From Ostrinia nubilalis (lineage: Eukaryota; Arthropoda; Insecta; Lepidoptera; Crambidae): a stretch of DNA of 64,000 nucleotides. This document shows positions 11,591-23,712 of this stretch, one piece after another; within the stretch, counting starts at the first letter, position 1, and the number at the start of each line of letters is the position of its first letter. Position numbers and translations under genes: made by a program. The stretch lies in the NCBI RefSeq assembly GCF_963855985.1, contig NC_087112.1, forward strand, positions 6,884,501 through 6,948,500. Direction: 5' to 3'. Below the pieces are notes generated by a model. That model was not told the origin of the DNA and searched no databases. It saw only the letters and a program-made list of their open reading frames with translations.

Positions 11591-13715
11591 TTTGCTGGAC
11601 ACAACAAACGGGATGTTCGTGTGAACGTTAATATCAAAACACGAACACTACTAAACGGGATCCTACAAAAAACGGGATGTCTCCATGAAAACAAGACGTA
11701 ATAGACGCCATTTTGAAACAAAAACTTTAAAATTCTGTCGACAAAATAACTTCTACAAGATAATACGTGTAGATCTCAACCAATCCAGCATCATACATGT
11801 AATCAATTTGCGATCGATCACGTGTGGTCTTTATCCTGATCGGTGTGGATTTACTTGTTCTTTCTCACCATATTTGCCTTGTGAATAACGGTAGTGATGT
11901 GCAGTGTGCATGTCGATATTTTATTTTAAAACTAAATCAAATAATATGTCGACAAACTTAATTTTATTTCTTGGTTGCTTTTGAAGTAACTTTATGAGGC
12001 ATAAAAGGAAAACGTCAATTTATTGTAACATTATAGGATTACAAAAATAAATAAATAAATAAATACTTATTCTACTAAACATTAAAGTAGCTGAGGCAGT
12101 GGTAGTATTTATATTATGTAGGTAATTAATTGATCAAGAGATTTAGAAACTTATTAAGCTTCAACATTATTAGGTTCACTTTTGCTTTTATTAAAGCAAA
12201 ATGGCTATCAATATTATCTTGAATTAACAACGTAGAATATTCCAGACAGAATCAGCTCCACGAGGTGGTTATACTCATACTCTAATTTATTTGCTCTATA
12301 ATGTGTGGTCTGTATCGATTGCCGATGCGATGCATCGATATCTCGGGCAATGTTATTATCGCGACGTATTTGCCTGCGCGTGCGCGAGTTTATTTTACCG
12401 ACAGCTAGAGATGTGATTACATCGATATTCTGAATTAACTCTGCAAACGAGTTCGAAGTTTATATTTAACGTTGAGTTATTACAGTCTTATTAGAATAGC
12501 GGATTAAAACGTGATGTTTTTCCAATCGAAAGCAAGATTTAAAGAAAGACAAGTTCTTTTATTAACAACTTTATGAAGACTCTATAAATATAATAAATAT
12601 TACTGTGTTGGCATCTAAGATCTTTTATAGACTCTACAAAGAACAAATTTGAATACTTATACACGTTCCAAATACAGGACAATGTAACAATTACTTTCGA
12701 TTCAACATTGGATTTATGAGTTTAGGTACAGGCGACTATTTTGTTACAAAATCGAACTTATTTTATCACTACATAAGATGCTACAGTGATAAGCTTGATA
12801 AATGTAAATGGCATTAAATAGCAAAATTATATGTACTACTAATACGTTCTCTACAAAGAAAACTGTCTATAACCACAGGTTAGTAGTTAGAACGATCGCT
12901 TCACAAATGAAGTCGTGGCTTCATTCAAATCGCACAATATCCTGAATATTCTAAAGACATTTCCTTGAAAACTTAATGGGAAGTAGGGAATAGGTTAGCA
13001 GAATCTATCCCACTAATGCTTCGTCATACTAACTACGTATTACTATCCAATTTTGTTATTGACTCCAACACTACAAGTGTCCCGAGGCGGCTTCTAAGTT
13101 ACTTATAAATAAGTTCTAAGTGCTAAGGTGCTTAGGGAGTTATAAGAAGTCTGCTGCATGCTTTTGCCTGTATAATCGACGAATAGGAGTGCTGTAAGTA
13201 CTAAGTACCGGTTGGATTGTAACAACTGAGGTTTATAAGCTGGTTTCAGATGTTATGAGACGCCATAGGCATCTAACATGGGTCAGTCAGAATGATGGTC
13301 AAACTTTAACGTAACGTGCAAGAAACAGTATCACACTCGTATTACTAATATCAACATCAATAATGATAACTCAAGTATGGTTATCATTGAGACTCATCTG
13401 GGAATCAAACCTAGAACATCTGAGTCGAGAGAATAATCTGTCTAATTAATAGACTGTCAAAGTTTTTATAAGATAAACATTAGTAACTTTTTGTCTTGAA
13501 TGAGCTTTAAATTTTTCAAGTTTGCGCACAGGTTTATGCATGGTACATAATTTATTTTATTGTCCTTTTTAAGTCATTTTTTACTCACAACATATAAATC
13601 TCCTCGCGTTGTATATTAATTACGAATTCAAAATAAAACCTTAATCATTCTTTAGATCAATTGACCCCAATATGAAATCGATTTCGAGGAACGGGTTCGA
13701 TCGATTCGGGCTCAA
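11590..13715. other. AT-rich unique DNA with one GC spike
   Basis: There is an (AAAT)n run at about 12043-12064 and a GC patch at 12310-12430 (GCGATGCATCGATATCTCG, CCTGCGCGTGCGCGAG). No gene is recognised. Short frames have no domains. Confidence 0.5.
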
Positions 13716-14074
13716 TAGGGTTGCCAGCTTCGCATTAAATGTTGACATGTGAAATTATAGTATGCAATGTAGTCAGAAAAACTGTTTTAACTGCTACAGA
13801 CGTATTAAAAAACGTCTTTTATGAACTGACACTCAGAAAAAAAATACAAAATAGCAGCACGGCAGATAATAAAGTATGGCCGTTTCAGAGAGAAGAGCTT
13901 AAATGGCTTCGTTGCAGAACATGGATAAAAAATATTTGAAGTATATTAATTGATACATGTAACACTTGAAAAAGAACAAAATTTAAGATGTTCTAGCAGA
14001 AATATGAATTTTGAACTTCTATCAGCACATTGTACTTTAATATCTTTTTAGTGACTGACCGAGTGGCAGCCCTA
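13716..14074. mobile_element. MITE with TAGGGTTGCCA ends, related to the 1040 element
   Basis: TAGGGTTGCCAGC at the left and TGGCAGCCCTA at the right are inverted with one mismatch and resemble the 1040-1430 ends. The 359-bp body contains no supported gene. The flanking 8-mers do not match well, so the target duplication has decayed or the boundary is off. Confidence 0.5.
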
Positions 14075-16720
14075 GCCCCACTATATCACTGGTGACACTC
14101 GAGAGACTGCGATAAATCTTGCAAGGGTTAATTAAATGCCACACAATGCTTTATAAGTGCTTAAGGACTGGCTGGTGAAGGGCCGGAGATGGAGGCAGCT
14201 ACAGTGGTGCCTGTAGGTACTGTGTTAAGTACCAGATAGGATGCCAGGAGACTCGAGTGTAAAAGAGCTTTTTAGAAGCTTCTGAGAACAAATGAATTGT
14301 GATAAATAAGCTAAGACTAACTAAGACTTCTGTTAAAGCCCAATATATATATGAGTAAAATAATTCACTCCATTTTCATCATTTTCCAGCCCTCAGAGCC
14401 CGAGCGGATAATACAGAGAAGATCATCATAGTAATAAATAGCGAATTGACATCATAGTATAAAATAAGACCATCAAGGAGGAATATTTCGAATTAATCTT
14501 ATTGTATCTATCCTCCCTGTCTTTTATAAACATGATAACCCTCTTATGCGGTCGGATAAAACAAAGCCATTTTTTCTCTGAGTCAGAAACTGAACTTATC
14601 CTTGATAATATACCAAACATCAAATGTTTACTTGTGCCTTTACCAGCTGGATCTGATTTCCATCAATTCAGACGATCCCAATTGACACTGACAAAAGTCG
14701 AACCAGCTTCACGCCATCATTACAAAACTAACAGTTTTAACGCGTTAATTGAACGGACTCGCGCGTTGCTTTTCCGACAGTTGGCTGCGCGCGCGCACGC
14801 TCGCTGATAGTATCCTTAGATCTTAATCGACTGATGTTAGCGACTCTGACGGTGCTGCGAATGATTGAAGATTTAGTTCTTATTTTCTGACCGTTGTTTC
14901 ATGGGAATAAACTTCATTCATTCGTAATTTAGAGCTTTGTCTTTTCGATTGAGTTTTCATTCACTCATTGCCAGACAGCCGCGAGAGAGTGAAGTGTATG
15001 TTGACTATAAGTACTAACAATTCATGTTCATTCAATCAATGTTCCTAAGTACTTTGTCTACCTCTTCCTTTGATATTATAGAAACATTGACTTAACTTGT
15101 AATCTTAAGATACGTCAATTAAACTGTATCTAAAAAAACCCGTCTGATTGTGCTCAAATTCAATATATTCAGTATGTGATGGGACATCGATCTCCAAAGT
15201 AAAAACTTCCCCATTTATTATCACATCTGATTTTTAATAGAGGCTTTTTTTGACCAGAAAACAGAAGCGACTTAACCCTCTACTGTCTTTACGACAATCA
15301 GGCTCAATCCTTGACTTAAGCCATAATCTCAGATATGAGATATGAAAATATTAAACTCTAAGCGAAACCAGTAGCCCGACCAATCAATCAACTCGTCCGT
15401 TAAGCTGTGATTAGACCGTTTTATATGTTAATAGCCATTGCAATTAGCCAGGCATCCATCATGAAGTTATTTTCGATTAGTTTCGTTATACCTAACTGCT
15501 ACCGCTTTTATTGGCGTGGATGAACATTCGGCGGTCAAGTTTAAGGCCATTTTGAATGATCTCCTATTATTATTAAGTTATTTATTACGTCATTACGGTT
15601 ATTATTTTTTATATTAGTCATTGAGACTTGGAAAAAGTATTTTGATTTTAGTTAGGGACCAAAAATACTCGTTATAATTATGTAGGATGTAACGCATTTG
15701 CTGTGAATCTGTACTTCTGTTATAAACATAATGTAGAATTCTTTCTACATTTTACTTTCTAGTAATCTCTAGAACTACTCAACTGATTTTGACAATTCTT
15801 TCATCAGTAGAAAGCTACATTATTCCTTAGTAACTTAGGCTAAGTAAAGAGTTTTTCAGAAATTCAACGATTTTCTTTAATTTGATGAAAAACTGTGCAA
15901 GTTATGTTTGTTTGCAACAACACAAACAAACATACATAAGAACACAGTCATCTCTCCTCAACATTGAACAAGAAATATGACGCCTTGAGACTTGATTGCG
16001 ATATTAATTATTGTCGTATACGACAGCGTTTTAATTATTGTCGTAAGCGACAGCGTTAAAAATACACTTCGGAATTAAAGCGACGACTTTATACACTCCT
16101 GCGCAGGATATTGATGGGTGCCACAGACTTGCAACAAAATTAATAGTCTTGACTAAAAGTCGGTATGTAAACATTACAATGGAGAGAAAAGAGCTGTGCA
16201 TCAATTTACTGTCAAACCAAAAAAGCGTCACATCGGTGATGCCAGACCATTTTAAAAAAATTTGTTACCTATGTAGTATGATGTTAAGAAATGGCTACTG
16301 TAAATTGCACTTGCTGGCATTTTAGAACTAAGTATTTTTTTAGCCCTATCACATACCTCAGCGATAATAATATCATAAAATAAATCATCTCGCGTCCTTT
16401 AATCACCTGCTAAACAAATCTTGTGATTACCCCACAAGTGTGAACTCGCCGTAAGAGCGTTTTACACTCTACGACTTCACCATGACATGTTGGGATAATA
16501 TTCATAAACCTACATTAAATTGTTTAGCGCAGTTTCTGTATCTTCAGTTTGAAAATTCAAAAGTGCAGAAATATCTATGCTAGTTGTCATACTAAGGGAG
16601 ATATTTTTTTTGGTAAGCTTGAGACACAATCGAATTTTCCGACAATTTTTCACAAAAGATAGAATATCATACGACATTATGATGCATCATAAACGTATTT
16701 ACAATATTTCTGGCACACTA
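14075..16720. other. AT-rich unique DNA
   Basis: It holds an alternating GC run (TGCGCGCGCGCACGCTCGC, about 14786-14804) and a partial Helitron-like relic at 15690-15860. Nothing else could be supported. Confidence 0.45.
15690..15860 (+). mobile_element. Helitron-like relic
   Basis: GAACTACTCAACTGATTTTG, CAATTCTTTCATCAGTAGAA and AGCTACATTATTCC match the interior of the lepidopteran Helitron-like family also seen at 61078. Both termini are lost. Confidence 0.4.
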
Positions 16721-16840
16721 ATGCCCGTTTTCACCATCAATCCCTAATTTTTAAGTGACCCCTATGACAACAAAAAGCCTGTTATCATGTGTCATCATAG
16801 GGTCACTTAAAAATTAGGGATTGATGGTGAAAACGGGCAT
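16721..16840. mobile_element. 120-bp foldback MITE, 41-bp perfect arms
   Basis: The left arm starts ATGCCCGTTTTCACCATCAA at 16721 and the right arm is its exact complement ending at 16840. The arms are identical for 41 bases and separated by about 38 bp. With essentially no interior, this is a MITE stem. Superfamily and target duplication are unclear. Confidence 0.85.
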
Positions 16841-16859
16841 CAGTCACTTGTTCCTTGAC

Positions 16860-17130
16860 GAAAAAGCGACTAAGGCCTGGTTTTTGAACTGAGATTGGTA
16901 GTTTGAGCGTGCTCATCTTCTACTTCTTCGCCTGTGCAACTTCGTTCACCAAATCGTGCCATGTAAATCCCCTCAGGCGGTGCACACACCGGCCGATAAT
17001 TAAAGAGGCCAGTGGATGATAAATAACGAACTGTCGGTGTTTTTGCCGCAGATGTCATTACCTCGACGGACTCTATCAGTCCGCGCGAGATTAAGGGATG
17101 TGTGTAGAGATGGTAACACCGATTGAGACA
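16860..17130. other. GC-richer unique block
   Basis: A 270-bp block with a 62-codon minus-strand frame (16870-17058) stands out in composition. The peptide has no recognised motif and no splice structure was evident. It may be regulatory or a decayed exon. Confidence 0.2.
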
Positions 17131-17689
17131 TTAATAAGTTGTAGGAGACGAGGAAAAAAAAATAGCACGACGCGCCAAAATTTGATTTCCACTATTATTT
17201 ATTTTACTTATTTTATTTTACTATGCTCAATATTAAACGTAGTCACGTTTGTCTATAAGAAGTAGACTGAGATTGAATCGAGTTTTTAGTGTTTTTTCAT
17301 AATACAGAGTAAACCATTTGACAAACAGTATATTATCATGTGTAATGTGACTGCAGTTCTGAATATACAGGGTTAATTAGGGATAGTTTTATAAAATTGC
17401 AATCATGGATTTCTATCAATGCCTTTGAGTTATGACTTTATTCCCAAGTCATTTTTTAATAATGCCTATAAATACATCTTTACAATGTATGCCAAAAATT
17501 GAATGAAAAATATTTTAAACATTGTTAAACTTACAAAAGAAAATAAGAATAATAAGAATAATAATAAGAATAAATTTATTACTTAATAAAACTTAGCCTA
17601 ATAGAAGCATAATACATAAAATGCTGTTTCTTTTTTTTTACTTTCATTCTTATTGTGCATCACTTGTGTGGCTCTAACAACTCTATACA

Positions 17690-17800
17690 GATCCCGTTCA
17701 CGACAGCGTAGCGCATGTATAATCGAGAGGGTCGACTTGATGAGAGTGCGTGAGAGCTTTTTTGCTGTGCGCGCGCACCCGCCCGAAAAACAAATAATTG
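17690..17800. promoter_or_regulatory. GC-rich patch with alternating CG run
   Basis: It contains CACGACAGCGTAGCGCATG and GCTGTGCGCGCGCACCCGC. It is unique and flanked by AT-rich DNA. It resembles the patches near 10250, 14786 and 43190. Confidence 0.2.
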
Positions 17801-17879
17801 GCTGGAAAAAATGTCGCCCAATTGCTTGTTAATTTTTAGACGTTACTTTTTAGATTGCTCGGCTTTCTCTGGTGGTGAT

Positions 17880-17935
17880 GAGTCAAATACAGGTTGTAGG
17901 TTCGAATCCTGATAGAGGCATATGTTAGTGTTATG
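17880..17935 (+). repeat. tRNA-like B-box fragment
   Basis: AGGTTCGAATCCTGATAGAG (about 17907-17926) matches a pol III B box and T arm. An A-box-like TGGTGATGAGTC lies about 25 bp upstream. No complete cloverleaf is evident. It is probably a SINE head or tRNA pseudogene. Confidence 0.3.
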
Positions 17936-18188
17936 AGCATCATAAGCACGTTATGCTTAACACTATGGCATTTTATGTAGTTATAATAGGGCGATTTTTC
18001 AATAAAAAATCATGGTTTGTTTAACTGTTGACTATACATAATTGACGTTATTGCTGGTAAAATGTAATAATTTATTTATTATATCGAGAAAACTAAAATG
18101 TCTTTTTTAACTTACAAAGAAATAAAAAATATTAATCAGAGCTTAAAAAAAAAATAAGTATAATATTGGATAGATCTTTTACACAATT

Positions 18189-18434
18189 TTACTTTTGAGC
18201 TGCATGAAACCACAAAGCTATGTTTTGGCTACTGTCTTTCATCATAAGCTTTACATATTTAAGTCCATACGCTAATTTGACAAAACCTTCAAATCCAGAT
18301 GCAATCCAATGACGCAATCCGAAGATAAATATCATAGCAATCAACGCGTGGCGTAAAAACTGTAAATTACATCGCAGGAGCGCAATAAACAACACCTCGA
18401 CAATCGGACACGGCTCAAATATATTAAAAAACAC
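18189..18434 (-). other. weak hydrophobic 81-codon open frame
   Basis: The frame encodes a hydrophobic peptide (for example VEVLFIALLRCNLQFLRHAL), but no family is recognised and no splice or promoter signal supports it. It sits in unique sequence upstream of a Helitron. It may be chance, or a decayed membrane-protein exon. Confidence 0.15.
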
Positions 18435-18522
18435 TATTTATGGTGCGAGGCCTCCATACTCTCACTACACGAAGTGGGACGCCACAGAGTTGCGACGCGC
18501 GACTGTTACGTCATTGTCACTT

Positions 18523-18736
18523 ACAGGCTTTTGCCCGCGTGAAATTGTATGTCACAAAAAAATGTAGCGCGAGTCCCTGTTTCAAAAACCGGGATAAATA
18601 AATATCCTCTTTCCTTTTCCGGGACTCCGACTATATCTATACCAAATTTCATCAAAATCGGTTCAGTGGTTTAGGCGTGAATGTGTAACAGACGGACAGA
18701 TACAGTTACTTTCGCATTTATTATTATTAGTAGGGA
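18523..18736 (-). mobile_element. non-autonomous Helitron-like element
   Basis: The right edge, read on the minus strand, begins TCCCTACTAATAATAATAAA and the left edge is the GCGGGC-type block (CTTTTGCCCGCGTG). The interior has the diagnostic CCAAATTTCATCAAAATCGG and GTTCAGTGGTTTAGGCGTGA. The terminal CTAG is lost. Confidence 0.7.
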
Positions 18737-20029
18737 TTCTGTTTTACACATGAGAATGAACAACTATATTTTCTTAACGCCACCACTTTAGTAATTAGTC
18801 TCTTGATGACTATCGACATGTGAAATGCAGCTAGTTTATTCATATCTTAACAACCAGCTACAATCTAGTTAATTAATTATAATAATAAGCCACGAAGCTG
18901 TATCGCAGATTTAAAAAGGAAGTCTTAACTAAAGTAATTAGTTACTTACTAAACTTCATTTATTATTTATTTATTTTATTTGTTATTTTCACTTAACGGA
19001 AAAGACAAGTCAAATTGGTAAAAAAGGATGGTAAAAAGTAGGGTTACCAAATTATGTAACTTCATTTTAATTGGTAATTTTGTCACCAGATTTTTTTGAA
19101 TATACTTAGGCTAGAATACAGATTTAAGTAACATACTAAATTGAGTGTGCTTGTAATACCTACTTTCATTTGTTTTCTATAATATTCCAGAATAATTCTA
19201 TGCTGAACAGGTGTTCTACTAAACTAAATTTGTCTTCAGTCGCATTTCCGTGGCGACACATTCAAGTCCCATTGCTTTATTACACCAGCTGAAAACCCAT
19301 TTTGTATATTTCGAAATTGTGACCAGAGACATTTTTTGCGCTAATTTTTAGTTTGCAAACTGAAATTATAAATACATTATTTTTATTTGCAGATGATGGA
19401 GTTGTCACAGGCTCATTAGGACGGAAGAAGGGTGAGTAAGTTTGTTTGTCTACACTTATACACTAATATTATAAATAGGAAATATCCTTGGACATTTTAC
19501 ACTGCAAAATTAAGCAAAGCTTGTACTATGGGTACTAGATATCGGATACAAACTTACTTAAATACTTTTTTTTATAAATACACGCACAGATAGAAATCAC
19601 ACAGATTTAATTTTACTATTCACACACCAACAATTAACATTTCACCCCACAAATACTATGTCAGCGTTTGCATGTAAGCAATCAATATTTAAACCTACTA
19701 CTCCTCACCTATATGTATCAGATAATCTACAAACCATACAAATTAACCATAATTAAAATAAGTGAATTTAGCGTGAAACATAAATTCACCATGTGCCTCA
19801 GGGGCTACAGAAAACTACCTACTATTAACCTTTACTGCAATAAATGTCTCCAGCGGTTCAGATGTAGTCGTAAATAGAAACATTTTTCTCACCGTTTAAC
19901 ACAAAACATAATGATTGGGTGGATTAAGCTTGTCACTAGGGCTGCCACTTAGAAAACACGTGAGGATACGTAAAAACGGTTGAAGCATACTCAACTTTTA
20001 GTTTCTGGATATTAATGATAACTTGTTTT

Positions 20030-20075
20030 AACCGACTTCAACAAAAGGAGCAGGTTCCCAATTCAGTTGGTATTT
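20030..20075. repeat. lepidopteran dispersed fragment with AACCGACTTC motif
   Basis: TTTTAACCGACTTCAACAAA, GGAGCAGGTTC and CAATTCAGTTGGTAT correspond to a short motif I know as repeated in lepidopteran genomes. Only one copy is seen here. Confidence 0.35.
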
Positions 20076-20609
20076 TTCTTTAGACTAATAAGTATTGAGA
20101 AACAAATAGTTTTCCTTCATTATGCAAGTTTTGAAAATTTGAAAATAAAAAAAGAAGCTTTAACCTGATATCACCTGATAGTAAGAGTTTGGCGTGACGC
20201 GTGACTTCATCAAAGGCCTGATAAAGCTTCTAGAGTAGCTTTACACCATTATTTTGATTCCTTTCTGGCCAATTTATTAAAGGCTAGAATAACTTTAAAT
20301 CGCTTAGAAGAGATTACAGATTGAAGTGAAAAAACACTAGCATACAGACCATTTTACTTGTACTGAAATATTCAGTTTAATTTTCTTTGCTTTTTATAAA
20401 GATTTTTTGGGCTTTTTTTGTTAATTTTAATATAAAATTTGATAACCCTATGCCCTATACCCACCAGTAACGCATTAAGGCGCTTCGTCACCGGCAATTT
20501 ATTAAGGGCAACCGCAATTAACAAAACATAGCACCTGCCCGGACTATTATTTATATAAACGTAAACCAAATACTTTGCTGATGGGATTTTGTTAATATCA
20601 AAATATATC

Positions 20610-20715
20610 ATCTGAGATTAAGGATCTTGAGTGAAGCTAGCCTCCACCTTCGGCCTGATCACTTTCCATCAGGTGAGATGCAGGCCAAGAGCTTCTCCGT
20701 TGTATAACAACGACT
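20610..20715 (+). mobile_element. dispersed repeat family A, partial
   Basis: CCACCTTCGGCCTGATCA, CCATCAGGTGAGATGCAGGC and CAAGAGCTTCTCCGTTGTAT match the 23517 and 44295 copies. Confidence 0.6.
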
Positions 20716-21309
20716 TCTTCCTCTATCAACTTCTGGAACTTAGTACGCTTCGAGGTCGAATAGCATGTCAGCCACAATTATGAATTTCATATGTATTCTT
20801 ACTGTGATTGCCACAACGCGTACAAAAACTCATAAAAAATATCATTTTATTTTTGCAAGTAGGATTTTAAAAAGCTGGTTTGGGACAATAAATAGGCCAG
20901 TGCTGAGAAAAGCGTCGTGAGCGTTTTCATTAGAGCCATAACACGAATTTTGCTAGGTGGATGTAGGATTGTAGGTACTCGTATTACTGTGACCACAAGG
21001 CGTTGTGAGCTATTTTTTTGCTCAATGAGCGTTATCGGTCTTTGCGCGTAACATGTTTATCACCCCTTCCAGTGTATATTTTGTGCTAAAAAATTACCTG
21101 TCATTCTTCAAAGTTATTTTTTTTTTCATTCATTACACTGGCCTACAGCCATTTTGGTGCCGGGGATTTAAGACCTGATTTTAAGTATGTCTTGCATGGC
21201 AATATCAAAAATGTAATCAGTTTTTCTCTATCAGCTCTAGTTCCCGAGATAACTAAAAAACAATTTTCACAATAAATATGTATTTTTATTAGCATTAAAC
21301 ATCAAGAAA

Positions 21310-21835
21310 TTGTCTTTTGAGTGATTTTTTCGAATGAAACTTACTTGGGCAATCTCGCATGATTCTCAACAGTAGTCGGTCATCATATGAGCGTCCCATC
21401 TTCCTTGGTAACTATTTTCCATTGTTTTTATGTCTTGGTGAAAACGTTTTCCTTGTTCTTCGCTTAGTTCTCCTAAATTTTGTTGGAATTGATCTAGTTT
21501 ACTGTTAAAATAGTGTAATTTTATACCTATATAACAGCCTAAATCTTTGAATTGAACCAGCACATCCTATACTAATTCTACATAGTTGTCAGCCTTATGC
21601 TTTCCCAGGAAATTTTGTACAACTGCTACAAAAGATTTCCACGCAAACCATTCCGCAGCGTTCATAGAAATCTTAAATTTAGTGGAGTCTTTTATTAATA
21701 CAGTTATTTGAAATCCATCAAATATACCTGCTTTTAGTTTTTCAGTACTTAAACTTGGAAATTTCTGTTAAATTAACTGGAAATATTTGCCATTTTCTCC
21801 ATATCATAGGCACTCCAAGCTTCAAAAACTTACGT
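21310..21835 (-). pseudogene. decayed copy of a multicopy arthropod protein gene (unknown function)
   Basis: The minus strand gives, in one frame, FPSLSTEKLKAGIFDGFQI, a variable stretch, MNAAEWFAWKSFVAVV, QNFLGKHKADNYVELV, stop, DVLVQFKDLGCYIGIKLHY, LGELSEEQGKRFHQDIKTME and YQGRWDAHMMTDYC, stop. The ELSEEQGxRFHQDI…YQGRW…MMxDYCW core is, from memory, typical of an uncharacterised protein found in many copies in arthropod and some cnidarian genomes. Two in-frame nonsense codons are visible (a TAG in the NYVELV region and a TGA where Trp is expected after DYC), a further TAA lies near the start, and a frameshift lies near 21790. Similarity fades at 21835. It is likely a remnant of a mobile or amplified gene. 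No host function can be given. Confidence 0.75.
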
Positions 21836-22642
21836 TTGCCTTTCTAGTATCTTCGCAGATGTTCAACGCACATTATACATACAATTTGAGGCACCTAAAC
21901 CTTACCTTTGTATTTAATTTCTATACCGAAGTAAGCAAAATACAAAAAATTCGCCATGTTTTTGATAGTTTCACGCTGATATTTCAGTAGTATTCACCAC
22001 AAACTTATCAAAATTAATCAGGATCGTTAACACAACATCTAGACGTACTATCCATAGCTAAATAGTAACATAAAGTTTATCGATGTTATTGTAATAATGA
22101 CTATTTGCGAACAAGACGGGAAAAAAAACTAAAATGAGGGTAGTCGACAAACTAGAGCTGATGAGTTGAAATGAAGTATGTCAATATATTGTAGATTACC
22201 CATATTATCGATCGTATATACAAAAAGAGCTGCACCAAAAAAACATTTTTTTTTTGCAGGCCTGTGTTATCATTTTACAAAGGAAGTTCTTAAACATATT
22301 ACAATTAAATGCATTGGCATAAACCACTGAGGTTTGTTTGCAATGCTTGATGCGGTCAGTCTATTTAATTGAAATTGGTTAATTTCGCTTTTCGTATTAT
22401 ATTGTAGGTAGTATAACGCCGTTAACGGCTACTGAGCTTTGGCAGCACAAATTACTTATCTGCAAGTGTTTTACAAGTAGATATTATATCCTAATTATAA
22501 AAGTTAATAATATTAAAATGTTTATAAAAGTAATTATTGGCATAAGTAGCTTGTAACGTACACATTACATGGCAATTTGCACTTTTAACGCAAATAATCT
22601 GTCTTATTTATAGAGAAATAGATGGTAACATTTTATTTATAA

Positions 22643-22883
22643 CTAGCTTTCCGCCCGCGGCTTCGCCCGCGTGGAATTTTGTCTGTCACAGAAAAACTTT
22701 ATCGCGCGCGTCTCTGTTTCAAAAACCGGGATAAAAACTATCCTATGTTCTTTCCCGGGACTCAAACTATCTCTATGCCAAATTTCATCAAAATCGGTTG
22801 CGAGGTTTAAGCGGGAAAGCGTAACAGACAGACAGACAGACAGACAGACAGAGTTACTTTCGCATTTATAATATTAGTTGGGA
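22643..22883 (-). mobile_element. complete-looking non-autonomous Helitron-like element
   Basis: On the minus strand it runs from TCCCAACTAATATTATAAAT to GCGGGCGAAGCCGCGGGCGG AAAG CTAG. The interior holds a (GACA)n microsatellite and CCAAATTTCATCAAAATCGG. TC…hairpin…CTAG ends without a target duplication fit Helitrons. Confidence 0.8.
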
Positions 22884-22924
22884 TGAGCTTTATGCAATAA
22901 AGGTCTTTACCAGCCCATATCTTG

Positions 22925-23205
22925 TCGGCCGTTTGGTGTAGTGGTTCAGAACGGACTACTATGCCGAGAGGTCCCGGGTTCGATTCCCGGCCGGGCAGAA
23001 ATTGAAATGATGAATTTTAATTTCTGTGACGGGTCTGGGTGTGACTATGTATAATATTTATGTATTTAAAAAAAAAAGTATATAAGTAGTATATCCGTTA
23101 AGCTAGCACCCATAACACAAGCATTAAGTTGCTTACTTTGGGGCTAGCTGGCGCTGTGTGAAATTGTCCAAAGATTTATTTATTTATTTATTATTTATTT
23201 ATCTT
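22925..23205 (+). mobile_element. tRNA-derived SINE
   Basis: The head (22925-22997) has an A box (TGGTGTAGTGG) and a B box (GGTTCGATTCC at about 22978) in a recognisable tRNA arm context. It continues into a tRNA-unrelated body (GGGTCTGGGTGTGACTATG, GGGGCTAGCTGGCGCTGTG) and ends with a (TTTA)n-type tail at about 23175. This matches Metulj-like lepidopteran SINEs. It would be transcribed by RNA polymerase III and mobilised by a LINE partner. Confidence 0.85.
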
Positions 23206-23224
23206 TTTGGCCAATGAACCTTTG

Positions 23225-23465
23225 GCCCCACAGCTGGGCACGGGACAATTCCCACCTCTCGTTCACACCACTGCAACTCCTGTGTAGCCAGGATCTGCAG
23301 CTTGACCGCCATAAAAACCCAACCAATGAAGGTCAAGTTTGTCCCGGGTGAAAGTGAAACTGTCATTGGACCCGCAACAAAATGAATCAGAAGAACATAG
23401 GAGGAGTTCGAAATTAAGATTCGACTCCCCTCCATTGCAAAGCACAGCTGGGCAGTGGGCATATG
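23225..23465 (-). repeat. dispersed repeat family B, longest copy
   Basis: This is the reverse complement of the 2234 and 50690 copies: CCAGGATCTGCAGCTTGACC, AAAACCCAACCAATGAAGGT and CATTGGACCCGCAAC. It contains additional sequence on both sides, including two CAGCTGGGCA motifs. Overlapping minus frames are shadows. Confidence 0.65.
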
Positions 23466-23516
23466 ACAATTTATTCAAAACCATAGCAATTTTGAACGTG
23501 CGTGGGCTTTAAATTG

Positions 23517-23712
23517 CACCTGGCTACCACCATCTTACCTAAATCTGTCGCCATAACAACAATGATAACAGCAATGTTGTGTTCCGGCAGTTAGAGGTAA
23601 GATAGTCAGATCCTCCGTGGTTGAGGATTCCGGGTGAAGCTCTCTTCCACCTTCGGCCTGATCATCACTTACCATCAGGCGAGGTACAGGCCAAGAGTTT
23701 CCTCGTTATGGT
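23517..23712 (+). mobile_element. dispersed repeat family A, longest sense copy
   Basis: It includes CCATCTTACCTAAATCTGTC, GTTCCGGCAGTTAGAGGTAA, CCTTCGGCCTGATCATCACT and a terminal poly-A-like GGTGAAAAAAA. Orientation comes from the A-rich 3' end. The 61-codon frame across it is not a gene. Confidence 0.65.

Larger units (their letters stand above)
18737..21300. other. AT-rich unique DNA with minor repeat relics
   Basis: It contains a single hAT-like end TAGGGTTACCA at 19039, another CTAGGGCTGCCAC at about 19936, a common lepidopteran fragment (ACCGACTTCAACAAAAGGAG, about 20030) and a family A copy at 20610. No gene was recognised. Confidence 0.45.

Noticed and set aside
22825..22850. (GACA)n run as a separate microsatellite locus
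   Set aside because: It is an internal part of the Helitron-like family and recurs in other copies (34932, 18690).
22925..22997. Functional tRNA gene
   Set aside because: A and B boxes are present but the sequence continues into a SINE body and (TTTA)n tail, with no normal tRNA 3' end.
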